Assembly: GCF_014803895.1 (NCBI RefSeq)
Contig: NZ_JAAVAU010000013.1
Location: 1-63,769, forward strand
DNA length: 63,769 bases
DNA from: Lactobacillus sp.
GTDB taxonomy: Bacteria > Bacillota > Bacilli > Lactobacillales > Lactobacillaceae
Direction of reading: 5' to 3'
Shown: positions 18,422-28,784 of the stretch, in pieces
How the letters are laid out: each line of letters opens with the position of its first letter
Numbering within the stretch: the first letter of the stretch is position 1
Notes under the pieces: generated by a model
What the model saw: the letters and a program-made list of their open reading frames with translations, nothing else
The model's database searches: none
Told to the model about the DNA's origin: nothing
Made by a program: the position numbers and the translations under genes

Positions 18422-18650
18422 AATAAAAATGTAATGATCAAGATTAGTAGTGTGGATTCTTTTTAGAGAGAACTTTAATTGGTGCAAGAGGTTTACTGAT
18501 GAAGCATGAATTTCATCTTGGGAGCAGAATCTAATCAATTCCGGTATTTCCCCGTTATCTGAAGAGAGTGTGAACACGCACTTTTTGTGCTGGTTTAAAC
18601 TAGGGTGGTACCGCGAAGCTTCGTCCCTTTGAGGACGGGGCTTTTTTTGT
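18422..18650 (+). promoter_or_regulatory. T-box riboswitch controlling pheST
   Basis: A leader of about 240 nt after a TATACT -10 (18410-18415) contains the diagnostic AGGGTGGTACCGCG (18602-18615). A terminator hairpin with arms AAGC..CGTCC / GGACG..GCTT and a seven-T tail follows (about 18616-18649). Uncharged tRNA pairing with the T-box favours the antiterminator and expression of the synthetase. Phe specificity follows from the downstream genes; I could not place the specifier codon with certainty. Confidence 0.93.
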
Positions 18651-18667
18651 TGGAAAGGAAAAAATAG

Positions 18668-19717
18668 ATGGACTTATTCGAGAAATTAAATAAGTTAAAA
18701 GAACAAGGAATGGAAAAGATCAAGCAAGCTGATACGCAAAAAAAGCTTGATGAAATTAGAGTTGAATTAATTGGACGTAAGGGACAATTAACTGAAATTT
18801 TGCACTCGATGAAGGATGTTGCTCCAGAAAACAGACCTAAAGTAGGGCAACAAGTTAACCAATTACGTGACTTATTCCAATCTTCTTTTGACGAAGCAAA
18901 AGAAAAAATGGTCCAAGCTTTGATTGCTAAAAGACTTGAAGAAGAAAAAATTGATGTTGCCTTACCAGGTCGACAAGCTCACTTGGGTTCTAAGCATCCA
19001 ATGTATGTGATTTTGGATGACTTAGAAAGATATTTCATTGGGATGGGTTACCAAGTTGTTCAAGGTCCAGAAATTGAAACTGATCACTACTGCTTTGAAA
19101 TGATGAACTTGCCAAAAGATCACCCAGCCCGTGATATGCAAGCTACTTTCTATATTGATGTAGAAAATTTACTTAGAACTCAAACTTCTGGTGATCAAGC
19201 ACGTGTTTTAGAAAAGCATGATTTTTCTAAGGGTCCATTAAAGATGGTTGGTCCTGGTAAGGTTTACCGTCGTGATGATGATGATGCAACTCACTCTCAC
19301 CAATTTATGCAAATGGAAGGTTTAGTAATTGATAAAAACGTTACTATGTCTGATTTAAAGGGTACGCTTGAAATGATTGCTAAGCATGAGTTTGGTCAAG
19401 ACCGTAAGACTAGACTTCGTCCAAGTTATTTCCCATTTACTGAACCATCTGTTGAAATGGATGTATCTTGCTTTAACTGTGATGGTAAGGGATGTCCTAT
19501 TTGTAAATATACTGGCTGGATTGAAGTTTTAGGTGCTGGTATGGTTCACCCTAATGTTTTAGAAAATGCTGGTGTTGATTCTAACGTTTACGGTGGATTT
19601 GCCTTTGGTTTAGGTATTGACCGTTTTGCAATTTTGAAGTACGGAGTTTCTGATATTCGTGACTTCTACACTAATGACGTTCGTTTCTTAGAACAATTCC
19701 GTAAGGAGGAAGATTAA
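18668..19717 (+). CDS. pheS: Phenylalanyl-tRNA synthetase alpha subunit
   Basis: 349 residues: an N-terminal coiled coil (about 1-85) that binds tRNA, then the class II catalytic core with HPMYVILDDLERYFIGMGYQ, the motif 2 region KVYRRDDDDATHSHQFMQMEG and the C-terminal GGFAFGLGIDRFAILKYG (motif 3). A Cys cluster CFNCDGKGCPICK lies near residue 265, as in other Gram-positive PheS. Works as an alpha2beta2 enzyme with PheT, which overlaps by one base (TAATG). Confidence 0.98.
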   Translation: MDLFEKLNKLKEQGMEKIKQADTQKKLDEIRVELIGRKGQLTEILHSMKDVAPENRPKVGQQVNQLRDLFQSSFDEAKEKMVQALIAKRLEEEKIDVALPGRQAHLGSKHPMYVILDDLERYFIGMGYQVVQGPEIETDHYCFEMMNLPKDHPARDMQATFYIDVENLLRTQTSGDQARVLEKHDFSKGPLKMVGPGKVYRRDDDDATHSHQFMQMEGLVIDKNVTMSDLKGTLEMIAKHEFGQDRKTRLRPSYFPFTEPSVEMDVSCFNCDGKGCPICKYTGWIEVLGAGMVHPNVLENAGVDSNVYGGFAFGLGIDRFAILKYGVSDIRDFYTNDVRFLEQFRKEED

Positions 19718-22131
19718 TGCTCGTTTCATATAATTGGTTACAAGATTTCCTTGATTTAAATGAAGATCCCAAAGATTTAGCTGAAAAGATTACTAGAACT
19801 GGTGTTGAAATTGCCTCAGTTGACCATCCTCAAGAAGGTCTTAAGAAGTTAGTAGTGGGTCATATTTTAGAATGTGAAGATATTGAAGGTACTCACTTAC
19901 ATAAATGTTTGGTAGATGTTGGTGAAGAAGAACCAATTCAAATCGTTTGTGGTGCACCAAATGTAGCTGCCGGACAAGATGTTATTGTTGCTCTTCATGG
20001 TGCTCGTATTGCCGGTAATGAAAAGATTAAGCGTGGTAAAATTCGTGGTATCAAGTCCAATGGTATGATTTGTGGTTTACAAGAAATTGGCTTTACCGAT
20101 AAAGTTGTTCCTGCAAAATACGCTGATGGTATTTGGGTATTTCCAAAAGATAGCGATGTGAAACCAGGTGATGATGTTTACCAAGCACTTGGAATGGATG
20201 ACTATATCTTAGACTTTGATATTACCCCTAATCGCGCTGATACTCTTTCTATGGAAGGAGCTGCTTATGAAGTTGGTGCAATTGTTGACCAAAAACCTAA
20301 GATTGAAGAAGTAGTTTTAAAAGAAGATGGTCAAGACTGGACTAGTGAATTAGAAGCTAAAGTTGATGAAAAATTAGCGCCTAAGTTTTACTTAAGAAAG
20401 GTTTCTGGCATTAAAATCGGCGAAAGTCCAATGTGGATGCAACGTCGCTTATGGAATGCGGGTATTCGCCCAGTTAATAACGTAGTAGACGTTACTAATT
20501 ATGTCATGCTTTTAACCGGTCAACCTATGCATGCTTATAATGCTAAGGCTTTTGCTAATGGCAAATTAGAAGTTAGAAAAGCTAATAAAGATGAAAAATT
20601 AACCTTGCTTAATGGTAAGGAAGTTGACTTAGATCCAAATGATATTGTCATTACTGATGGTGAAAAACCAGTAATGATGGCTGGAGTAATGGGTGGCTTA
20701 AGTTCTGAAATTACTGATGACACTACCGATGTAATTTTAGAATCTGCTATTTTTGATGGTACTTTAGTTAGAAAAGCAGCTTTGCGTCATGCTAACCGTA
20801 CTGAAGCTTCAAGTCGCTATGAAAAAGGTGTGAACTGGGATAATACAGAAAAAGCTCTTAATATGGCAGCTCTTTTGTTAAGAAATGATGCTCAAGCTAC
20901 TATAGAGTCTGGTATTTTAAAGGCTACCGATGAAAAGCGTGAACCTGCTGTTGTTAAGACTACTATTTCTTACATTAACAAAGTTTTAGGTACTAAGCTT
21001 TCTAGTGATGAAATGATTAAAATTTTTGATCGTTTGAACTTTGCTACTGAAGTTGATGGTGATAACTTGACCGTTACTGTTCCTAACAGACGTTGGGACA
21101 TCAGTATTCCAGCTGACTTGGTAGAAGAAGTTGGCCGAATCTATGGCTATGATAACTTAGAATCTACTCAACCTTTACTTGAAGAAACTCATGGTGGCTA
21201 TTCTGAAAAAGAAACTGCAATGAGAAGAATTAAGGCAATTGCTCAAGGTCAAGGTTTAATGGAGGCAATTTCCTACTCACTAACTTCTCCTGAAAAAGCA
21301 GTTCGTTATACTAAAGATCCAAAAGAGTTAGTCAAAGTTGCCATGCCACTTAACTCAAATCGTAGCGCAATGCGTGAAAACTTGATGACAGGTTTGGTAG
21401 ATGCAGCTAGCTATAATATGGCTCGCAAGCAAAAGGAATTGGCTTTCTTTGAACAAGGTCGTGTTTATGACCACGAAGGTGGTAATTTTAATGAACATGA
21501 ACATTTAGCCGCTTTATATTCAGGTCATACTTTTGCAAATAATTGGCAACATGAAACGCAAAAGATTGATTTCTTCTTTGTAAAGGGACAATTGACTAAC
21601 TTGTTTACTGCTATTGGTATCAAGGATAGTGATGTTGTTTACAAAGCTGAAGAAATCGAAGGGATGCATCCAACTCGAACAGCGGGTATTTATATCAATG
21701 ATCAATATGTAGGAATGGTTGGTATGCTTGCCCATGAAGTAACTGTTCAAGATAAGGCTTTGCGTGGTAGTGAGATTTATGGCTATGAATTAGATTTAGA
21801 TGCTATTGTTCCAATGCTTACAAAAGGAATGAAGGCCAAAGAAGCACCTAAATTCCCAGCTATTGAACGTGACTTGTCTGTTTTAGTAGATGAAGACATT
21901 ACCAATGCTCAAATTGTTGACCAAATTAAACAAAGTGGTGGTAAATACTTACATAAGATTCAAGTAATTGATGTTTATGATGGTGCTCAAATTGAGAGTG
22001 GTAAGAAATCTTTAGCATATTCTTTGACTTTCTTGAATGAAAAGGATACTTTAACTGACGAAGTCGTAACCAAGGCAATGGATAAGGTCGAAGAAGATTT
22101 GAAAGAAAACTTAAAGATTAAGATTCGTTAA
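19717..22131 (+). CDS. pheT: Phenylalanyl-tRNA synthetase beta subunit
   Basis: 804 residues, the standard length. Domains in order: an N-terminal strand, an OB-fold tRNA-binding domain (about 40-150), the B3/B4 editing domain with ARNVVDVTNYVM-like NNVVDVTNYVML and FDITPNRADTLS, the B5 domain, a class II-like catalytic fold, and the C-terminal ferredoxin-like anticodon-binding domain (FPAIERDLSVLV...). It removes mischarged Tyr-tRNA-Phe. Co-translated with pheS and under the same T-box. Confidence 0.98.
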   Translation: MLVSYNWLQDFLDLNEDPKDLAEKITRTGVEIASVDHPQEGLKKLVVGHILECEDIEGTHLHKCLVDVGEEEPIQIVCGAPNVAAGQDVIVALHGARIAGNEKIKRGKIRGIKSNGMICGLQEIGFTDKVVPAKYADGIWVFPKDSDVKPGDDVYQALGMDDYILDFDITPNRADTLSMEGAAYEVGAIVDQKPKIEEVVLKEDGQDWTSELEAKVDEKLAPKFYLRKVSGIKIGESPMWMQRRLWNAGIRPVNNVVDVTNYVMLLTGQPMHAYNAKAFANGKLEVRKANKDEKLTLLNGKEVDLDPNDIVITDGEKPVMMAGVMGGLSSEITDDTTDVILESAIFDGTLVRKAALRHANRTEASSRYEKGVNWDNTEKALNMAALLLRNDAQATIESGILKATDEKREPAVVKTTISYINKVLGTKLSSDEMIKIFDRLNFATEVDGDNLTVTVPNRRWDISIPADLVEEVGRIYGYDNLESTQPLLEETHGGYSEKETAMRRIKAIAQGQGLMEAISYSLTSPEKAVRYTKDPKELVKVAMPLNSNRSAMRENLMTGLVDAASYNMARKQKELAFFEQGRVYDHEGGNFNEHEHLAALYSGHTFANNWQHETQKIDFFFVKGQLTNLFTAIGIKDSDVVYKAEEIEGMHPTRTAGIYINDQYVGMVGMLAHEVTVQDKALRGSEIYGYELDLDAIVPMLTKGMKAKEAPKFPAIERDLSVLVDEDITNAQIVDQIKQSGGKYLHKIQVIDVYDGAQIESGKKSLAYSLTFLNEKDTLTDEVVTKAMDKVEEDLKENLKIKIR

Positions 22132-22194
22132 TCCATTAAAGCTAAGTTTTGCTATAATTGCCTTAGATTTTTGCGATAGTCGGAGGATTTTTTA

Positions 22195-23301
22195 TTGCTA
22201 GATCAAGACAAAAAGAAAAGAAAACAACGAGAGTTAGAGCAACAAGCTTCTAAAAAAATTACCCGCTGGATTTTAAGCATCATTGGTGGAGTAATTCTCT
22301 TAGCAGTTTTAGGTACAGGGATTTATACTGCCTATGCTCTTCAACCTGTTAATCGTCATAATGAGGATGTAGTTAGCGTTCATATTCCTGAAGGAGCAAC
22401 TAATTCACAGATTTCCCAAATTTTGAAAAAGAAAAACTTGATTCATAGTTCAAGAATTTTCAACATTTGGTTGAAATTACATAGTGAATCAAATTTCCAA
22501 GCAGGGGACTTTTATGTTTCTCAGTCAATGAATAATAAACAAATTGTTAGTCAACTTCAGGGTGGAGGAGACCGTCCAGTTAAGGGACATGTCCTAGTTA
22601 AGGAAGGCCAAACTATTGAAGACATTGCTACTACGGTAAGTAAGAATACTAAGTATTCACGTAAAGAATTCCTAGCTTTGATGAAAGACGAATCCTTTAT
22701 GAAGACTTTGGAAAAACGTTATCCTAAATTACTCGCTAGTTCAATGGCAAGTAAGAATGTACGTTACCACTTAGAAGGATACTTATTCCCTGCTAAGTAC
22801 GATGTTTACCAAGGTGCATCTTTGAAGGAATTAGTTACTCAAATGGTCGAAAAGACTAATGAAGTGATGACCCCATATTATTCAACTATTAAGAAGAAAC
22901 ATTTAACAGTGCAGAAGGTGTTAACTCTAGCTTCTTTAGTTGAACGTGAAGGTGTAACAACTAAGGACCGTCGTAAGATTGCAGGAGTATTCTTTAACCG
23001 TTTGGCTGCAGGGATGCCACTTCAATCAGATATTGCGGTAATGTATGCCCTTAATAAACATAAGAATTCATTGACTATTAAGGATACCAAAGTTAAGTCA
23101 CCATATAACTTGTATGTTCATAAAGGTTATGGACCTGGTCCATTTAACAATCCAAGTTTAGATTCCATTACTGCAGTACTTAACCCAGCAGATCGGAGTG
23201 AAGATTATCTTTACTTTGTTGCTAACTTGAAGACGGGTAAGGTTTACTACTCTCACACTTATGATGAACACTTAAAGAGAAATAGTAGTTTAGGTCAATA
23301 A
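22195..23301 (+). CDS. mltG: Endolytic murein transglycosylase MltG
   Basis: 368 residues with a basic cytosolic start, one membrane helix (about 24-46) and an extracellular YceG domain. The catalytic Glu lies in LASLVEREG, and NRLAAGMPLQSD and PYNLYVHKGYGPGPFNNPS are family signatures. MltG cuts nascent glycan strands and sets their length, together with elongation enzymes. TTG start at 22195 with GGAGG 8 bases upstream; a TATAAT lies at 22153-22158. Confidence 0.95.
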   Translation: MLDQDKKKRKQRELEQQASKKITRWILSIIGGVILLAVLGTGIYTAYALQPVNRHNEDVVSVHIPEGATNSQISQILKKKNLIHSSRIFNIWLKLHSESNFQAGDFYVSQSMNNKQIVSQLQGGGDRPVKGHVLVKEGQTIEDIATTVSKNTKYSRKEFLALMKDESFMKTLEKRYPKLLASSMASKNVRYHLEGYLFPAKYDVYQGASLKELVTQMVEKTNEVMTPYYSTIKKKHLTVQKVLTLASLVEREGVTTKDRRKIAGVFFNRLAAGMPLQSDIAVMYALNKHKNSLTIKDTKVKSPYNLYVHKGYGPGPFNNPSLDSITAVLNPADRSEDYLYFVANLKTGKVYYSHTYDEHLKRNSSLGQ

Positions 23302-23372
23302 TTAGTTGACTTTTTAGTGAATAAACAATAAGCTGTTTCTTGCAAAAAAGAATTAGTTAGGAGTAATTAAAT

Positions 23373-23852
23373 ATGCCAGAAAAAGTATATCCAATGACTG
23401 CTGAAGGTAAAGAAAAACTTCAACAGGAATTAAAAGATTTAAAATTAGTTAAACGTCCAGAAGTTGTTGAACGTATCAAGGTTGCTAGATCATTTGGTGA
23501 CTTGTCAGAAAACTCTGAATATGATGCAGCTAAGGATGAACAAAGTGCTGTAGAACAACGTATTCTTCAAATTGAACAAATGTTGAAGTATGCTCAAGTT
23601 ATTGATGCAGATAGTGTTGATCCAGATGAAGTTTCAATCAGTAAGACTGTTACTTTCACTGAAGTAGGTACAGATGATTCAGAAACTTATACTATTGTGG
23701 GTTCAGACGAATCTGATCCATTGAATGGTAAGATTTCTAATGATTCACCAATTGCTCAAGCTATTTTGGGTAAAAAGAAGGGTGACACTGTTACAGTTAA
23801 TACTCCAGGTGGTAGTTTTGACGTAACCATCAATGAAGTTAAGAATAGCTAA
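23373..23852 (+). CDS. greA: Transcription elongation factor GreA
   Basis: 159 residues. Starts [20 protein letters not shown]; the N-terminal antiparallel coiled coil contains the conserved acidic tip region ([18 protein letters not shown]), and the C-terminal FKBP-like domain includes [13 protein letters not shown] and [14 protein letters not shown]. It stimulates transcript cleavage by stalled RNA polymerase. The mltG-greA order is common in lactobacilli; a terminator follows. Confidence 0.98.
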   Translation: MPEKVYPMTAEGKEKLQQELKDLKLVKRPEVVERIKVARSFGDLSENSEYDAAKDEQSAVEQRILQIEQMLKYAQVIDADSVDPDEVSISKTVTFTEVGTDDSETYTIVGSDESDPLNGKISNDSPIAQAILGKKKGDTVTVNTPGGSFDVTINEVKNS

Positions 23853-23866
23853 TTAATTTAAACAAA

Positions 23867-23898
23867 AAGTCCAGCTGCTCAGCAGTTGGACTTTTTTT
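23867..23898. terminator. Terminator between greA and the convergent YfhO gene
   Basis: Stem AAGTCCAGCTGC / GCAGTTGGACTT with one G-T pair, TCA loop and T7; A residues on the other side allow use by the opposite strand. Confidence 0.87.
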
Positions 23899-23902
23899 AT
23901 GG

Positions 23903-26476
23903 CTAAGATTTTCGCCTGTGGTGGCTAATTAATAAGCCGATAACTGTAATTAGTGAAAGGATTATTCCAGCAATAAATGCGAAAGGCACGTAAATTAATG
24001 TAATGTGATTTTTACCTGGTTTAAGATTAAAACTTAAGAAGGTATCTGCCCATAATTGCTTCTTCACTAGGTGGCCATTATTAAAGACCAACCAGTTATT
24101 AGAAAATGGAATTGTTGAAGCAAGTTTTTGAGTTGTTTTCCTAGAATTATTTGCCGTCATCTTCAAAGATAAAGCTGATGTTTGATAAACAGTAGGTTGA
24201 GTCTTATTATACTTTTTAATCGTTGACTGAAGTTTATTAGTATTTAACCGCCAAATTCTAGCGTTAGTTAAATTAATTGATGAAGTGTGTAATAAGAAGT
24301 TAATTCGAATAGTTTGTCCTTTATCATTGGAGGCAAAATTGATTAATTTTGGCGAATTTCCAAGACTATCAGTATCAACTGAATTTCCATTAACGTACAT
24401 ACTTGCCGCAGCATTGTTGATATCACTTGGTAGTTCGAAGTAGTAAGGATCATTAGTCTGAGGTTTAAAGAAGAAAGAAACACTACTATCTTTATTTTTC
24501 TTGATTCGATCGTATTGTCGCCAACCACCAGGCCAAGCATCAGCATTTCTAGTTTCGGGATTGTCAGGTAAATCTAATGAAGTAAAGAACTTTTCATTAG
24601 TACCTAAGATATTTTGTAAAATTCTAGTTTGGTTGCCGACCGGATCACCTGATTTTAAGGTAAGTTTCTTAGAAGAGTTAATTTTAAAGAATAACGGTAA
24701 AGCGGCTGAATTTTTTCGAGTTTGAATCTGTTTAGAGCGGTTGATAATTTGATCTTTATCCAAATCAGGTCGCCAATAAACCTCAGTTAAATTAATTTGT
24801 TGGTTAACAGGTAATGTACGAAAGCTGGAAGTAGGGATAAAGTAATATTTTATTCCTAAAATGGTATCAGTTGCTAAAGTTGAGTAATTATTTGAAAATG
24901 AATTGTCATTATTCTTCAAGCCTAGTTTGTCAATAAATTGTAGTGTTTTCCAATCAGAAATTGAATTAAAGTGAGATACACCATTGTATCCTTGACTTAA
25001 AGCATCATTTTCTGACCGGTCAAAGTTCTTTTCACTTCGAAAAAGTGAAGAATCTTTACTGGTAGTGTAACTACTTGCCTGAGAAACAGCTTCAGTGGTG
25101 TTGCGGTAAGAATAGTTTCGTTGGTAGGTGATTGAATCTAGACTAAACATTAAATTGACACCTACTTCTAAACCAGCTAAGCCTAAAATAAATAAGGGAG
25201 CCCATTTATAACGGTAAAAGATAATTATTAATAAATCACAAACCATAAAAATTATTGAAAGTTCAAATTTAGTTTGGTTCATGAAACTATAGTGACTTTG
25301 ACTAATAAAGAAAAAGACTCCTAAAGCTACTGCTATGGCTGTTACTATAACTTTTTGAATTATTGTGAAATTCTTTTGTTTACTTAAAACTTGTATTGCT
25401 AAATTAATGGCAAAGAAGATAAAAACAAAACTAAAACGTCCAGGATACCAAACAGGGAATTGTCCCATATGCCAGAGTAAAATTAGTGGGTTAAAACTGA
25501 ATGATATTAAGAGAAATAGGAGTAAAATAAGATTACTGATTTTTGCTCTAATAGAAATCTTTTTACTGAAAAAGTAAGTTAAACAAATAAAGAGTAGGAA
25601 GGAGCTGAGGTAAATATTAGGCATCCCACTTTCCATTTCACTAAAATTATAACTTCCTATCTCTAATTTGGTAAAAATATTCCAAGGTAGAAATTGAAAG
25701 TTAAAATTAAAATCAGTATTACTGTGAGCCTTCCCTTGGAGTAACTCAAAGAAAGTAGGAAGCAAAGTGAAGCCTGCTAGGAGGCTACCAAGGATACTTT
25801 TTAAAAAGTAAGATTTGACGAAAGTAAAAATCTGCTTCCTTTTTTCACTAAATAACTGGCAACCGAAATATAGGAGCCCAAATAAAAGCGCCATAAAACC
25901 GGTATAAAAATTAGTGAACCATAGGAGAAAGGTAATCAAAATGAGCCAATTATTTTTTTGGTTGGCAAGTATTTGGTCAATACAGTTAATTAACAAAGGC
26001 AGTAAAATTAGTGTATCAAGCCACATTAAATTTAAATTATTAGCTACTACATAGCCACATAAGGCATAGGCAAGACTAGCTGTTAAAGCAATTGCCTTGT
26101 GGTAATCGCTAAATCTTTTTTGCCAGAAATAGTAACTACTTAGACCAATCAAACCAATTTTGATTGAAATTAATCCTAAAATAGCTTCTGGAAGAATTTT
26201 TTTAGGAAATAAAAATAGAATTAGGTTAAGTGGACTGTTGAGATAATAGGCATCTGTTCCCAACATCGAGCCTCCCAATCCTTTAGCAAAGCTATAAACT
26301 AAATTGAGAGGTGATGAGAATAAATTATCACGGTAGTAGGCTAAAAAATCTACATATTGCTGTCCTAAGTCCACCGTTAAAATCTCTGTTCCGCGATAAA
26401 CGAAATAGAAAAAGAAAATTAAACTAGGTAATAAAAATGAAATGATATAAAATATTTTTTTGCAATATTTTGACAT
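23903..26476 (-). CDS. YfhO-family polytopic membrane protein
   Basis: 857 residues. Residues about 1-450 form roughly a dozen membrane helices with a GT-C-like start (TVDLGQQYVDFLAYYRDNLF, an acidic motif after TM1). A large extracytoplasmic part follows (about 460-830) and one last membrane helix with a basic tail. YfhO proteins in Bacillus and Listeria act with CsbB and GtcA in adding sugars to lipoteichoic acid outside the cell. The partner genes are not next to it, so the exact substrate is unknown. It is divergent from the penicillin-binding protein gene. Confidence 0.88.
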   Translation of the reverse strand: MSKYCKKIFYIISFLLPSLIFFFYFVYRGTEILTVDLGQQYVDFLAYYRDNLFSSPLNLVYSFAKGLGGSMLGTDAYYLNSPLNLILFLFPKKILPEAILGLISIKIGLIGLSSYYFWQKRFSDYHKAIALTASLAYALCGYVVANNLNLMWLDTLILLPLLINCIDQILANQKNNWLILITFLLWFTNFYTGFMALLFGLLYFGCQLFSEKRKQIFTFVKSYFLKSILGSLLAGFTLLPTFFELLQGKAHSNTDFNFNFQFLPWNIFTKLEIGSYNFSEMESGMPNIYLSSFLLFICLTYFFSKKISIRAKISNLILLLFLLISFSFNPLILLWHMGQFPVWYPGRFSFVFIFFAINLAIQVLSKQKNFTIIQKVIVTAIAVALGVFFFISQSHYSFMNQTKFELSIIFMVCDLLIIIFYRYKWAPLFILGLAGLEVGVNLMFSLDSITYQRNYSYRNTTEAVSQASSYTTSKDSSLFRSEKNFDRSENDALSQGYNGVSHFNSISDWKTLQFIDKLGLKNNDNSFSNNYSTLATDTILGIKYYFIPTSSFRTLPVNQQINLTEVYWRPDLDKDQIINRSKQIQTRKNSAALPLFFKINSSKKLTLKSGDPVGNQTRILQNILGTNEKFFTSLDLPDNPETRNADAWPGGWRQYDRIKKNKDSSVSFFFKPQTNDPYYFELPSDINNAAASMYVNGNSVDTDSLGNSPKLINFASNDKGQTIRINFLLHTSSINLTNARIWRLNTNKLQSTIKKYNKTQPTVYQTSALSLKMTANNSRKTTQKLASTIPFSNNWLVFNNGHLVKKQLWADTFLSFNLKPGKNHITLIYVPFAFIAGIILSLITVIGLLISHHRRKS

Positions 26477-26590
26477 TTGTTCTTCTTTCTGTAAGTAATC
26501 ATTAAGATTACTCCTACTCTAACATTAAGAATAGAATTTGTGACCATTTTTTGCTAAAATTTATTTTAGTTTTAAGTGAGGTTAAGAAAT

Positions 26591-28690
26591 TTGAACTATC
26601 TAAATAATAAAAACAGTTCTAGAAAAGCTGCGTCAACGCCTTTAAGAATGAAAATTATTTTAGGCGTTATTTTAGCTTTATTTCTTGTCTTAGTAGGTCA
26701 GCTTGTCTACCTGCAATTAATTTATGGGGGACGCTTTAAAGCTGAAGTACAAAAGACAGATCAACAGGTTATAACAACTAATGTTCCCCGGGGAGTCATG
26801 TATGATTCTACTGGGAAGATTTTAGTAGGTAATAAAGCTAATAATGCGATTACTTATACTAAGGGTGCAAGTACAACTACTAGTCAGATTTATGAAGTAG
26901 CAACGCGTTTAAGCAACTATATTACTATAAGTGATGAAAAACCTACTAAGCGTCAACTTTATGATTATTACTTAGCTGATAGTAAAGTATCAAATAAAGA
27001 ATTAGCTAAATTGCCAAAATCTGAACGTTATGATGAGGATGGTAATGAATTAAGTAGTTCTGAAGTTAATAATAATCTTATTAAACAGCTTTCTAAAGAA
27101 AATATCCATTTTACTAAAAAGCAAAAAACAGCTGCATTGATTTACAATAAAATTTCAGGTGCTTATCAACTTTCCACTATTTATATCAAGAATAAGAATC
27201 TGACTAATAAAGAAATGGCATTAGTCGGTGAGCACTTGTCAGAACTTCCTGGTGTAGGTATTGGTACTGACTGGGCGAGAAATTATCCAAATGGTAAATC
27301 TATCCAAAGTATCATTGGCTCGGTTTCTTCTGAAAAATCTGGTCTACCAAGTGATAATTTACAATATTACTTAACTCAAGGTTACTCTCGTAATGATCGG
27401 GTAGGTACGAGTTATCTAGAAGAAAAATATGAATCACTTCTTAAGGGTACCAAGTCACAATCAGAAGTTGTTTCTGAAAATAAAAATGGTAGTATCCAAC
27501 AAACTAAGACCGTTTATAAGGGTGAAAGTGGAGCAAGTTTAATTTTGACGTTGAATGCTAAATATCAACAAGAAATTACTAAGTCACTAAAGAAGATTTA
27601 TGCTTCTGCTGAAGCAGCTGGTGCTACTCAATATTCTAATGGTGCTTACGCAGTCGTAATGAATCCTAAAACTGGTGCACTTTTAGCAATTGCAGGTATT
27701 AGCCACAACCCTAAGACTAACAAAAATACTGATGATGCTTTAGGTGTTATTAACCGGTCATTCGTTATGGGATCAGTTGTTAAAGGGGCAATGGTTGCTG
27801 GAGGTTTAATAAATAAAGTTATTACTCCAACTAATAACACCCTCTCTGATACGCCGATTTACTTACCTGGATCTCCAGTTAAGAAATCTGTTTACCCTGT
27901 TGGTACTTTTAGCTCTTTAGATGCCCCAACTGCACTAGAAGTTTCAAGTAACATTTACATGATGCATTTGGCTATGAATTGGCTTAAGGCGAAGTATGTT
28001 CCTAAGAGTTATATTTCTATGCCAGATAATGCTTTCCAAGTTTTGAGACGTAACTTTGCTATGTTTGGGTTAGGTCAAAAGACAGGGGTTGACTTACCAG
28101 GTGAAGTTTCTGGTATTACTGGTAGTTCTTACAACTCTAGTGGTCAACTACTTACTGGTTCTGTACTTGACTTGTCATATGGTAACTATGATGCTTACAC
28201 ACCAATTCAATTAGTTCAATATGTTTCAACAATTGCTAATGGTGGTTATAGAATGAAACCATATATCGTTCAATCAGTTGGTCAGACAAATTCAGCTGGT
28301 ACGAAAGTTTCAATTTTATATAATACTAAGCCAACAGTTCAAATGCGCATTCCATGGACAAGTAGTGAATTAAATGTTATTCGCCAAGGTTTCTACCGTG
28401 TTGTTCATGGTTCTAACAGTTGGGGAACTGCCCACAAGTTGAGTAGCGTAAAACCATCAATTTCTGGTAAGTCAGGTACTGCTGAAACTTTCTACTATGA
28501 TGAAGATAATCCAGGTAATGCAAATGCACCAGAAGTTATTAACGCTTCATTTGTAGGATATGCTCCTTCAAGTAATCCAAAGATTGCTTTTGCAATTGTC
28601 TTCCCAGGACTTGATCCTGATAAGGAAGGTTCATATACTTTGCAAATGGCTAAAGCTATCGTAGAAGATTACTTTGCATTACATAAATAA
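26591..28690 (+). CDS. Class B penicillin-binding protein (PBP2B / FtsI type)
   Basis: About 699 residues. One membrane helix (about 23-46), a dimerisation domain starting at VPRGVMYDSTGK, and a transpeptidase domain with S395-V-V-K398, S452-S-N454 and K627-S-G-T. Makes septal or lateral peptidoglycan cross-links; the length and N-terminus resemble PBP2B of lactobacilli. I prefer the TTG at 26591 because AAGTGAGG lies 8 bases in front; a GTG at 26576 inside that site would give five more residues. No dedicated SEDS partner is next to it. Confidence 0.92.
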   Translation: MNYLNNKNSSRKAASTPLRMKIILGVILALFLVLVGQLVYLQLIYGGRFKAEVQKTDQQVITTNVPRGVMYDSTGKILVGNKANNAITYTKGASTTTSQIYEVATRLSNYITISDEKPTKRQLYDYYLADSKVSNKELAKLPKSERYDEDGNELSSSEVNNNLIKQLSKENIHFTKKQKTAALIYNKISGAYQLSTIYIKNKNLTNKEMALVGEHLSELPGVGIGTDWARNYPNGKSIQSIIGSVSSEKSGLPSDNLQYYLTQGYSRNDRVGTSYLEEKYESLLKGTKSQSEVVSENKNGSIQQTKTVYKGESGASLILTLNAKYQQEITKSLKKIYASAEAAGATQYSNGAYAVVMNPKTGALLAIAGISHNPKTNKNTDDALGVINRSFVMGSVVKGAMVAGGLINKVITPTNNTLSDTPIYLPGSPVKKSVYPVGTFSSLDAPTALEVSSNIYMMHLAMNWLKAKYVPKSYISMPDNAFQVLRRNFAMFGLGQKTGVDLPGEVSGITGSSYNSSGQLLTGSVLDLSYGNYDAYTPIQLVQYVSTIANGGYRMKPYIVQSVGQTNSAGTKVSILYNTKPTVQMRIPWTSSELNVIRQGFYRVVHGSNSWGTAHKLSSVKPSISGKSGTAETFYYDEDNPGNANAPEVINASFVGYAPSSNPKIAFAIVFPGLDPDKEGSYTLQMAKAIVEDYFALHK

Positions 28691-28701
28691 AATAAATTTT
28701 G

Positions 28702-28737
28702 AAGATATCGCTAGTGAGTATTAGCGGTATCTTTTTT
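28702..28737 (+). terminator. Terminator after the penicillin-binding protein gene
   Basis: Stem AAGATATCGCTA / TAGCGGTATCTT with one wobble pair, followed by T6. Confidence 0.85.
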
Positions 28738-28784
28738 GGTTTATAATAGATGTGACAAACAATAGTTAGAAATGGGGAAGATAA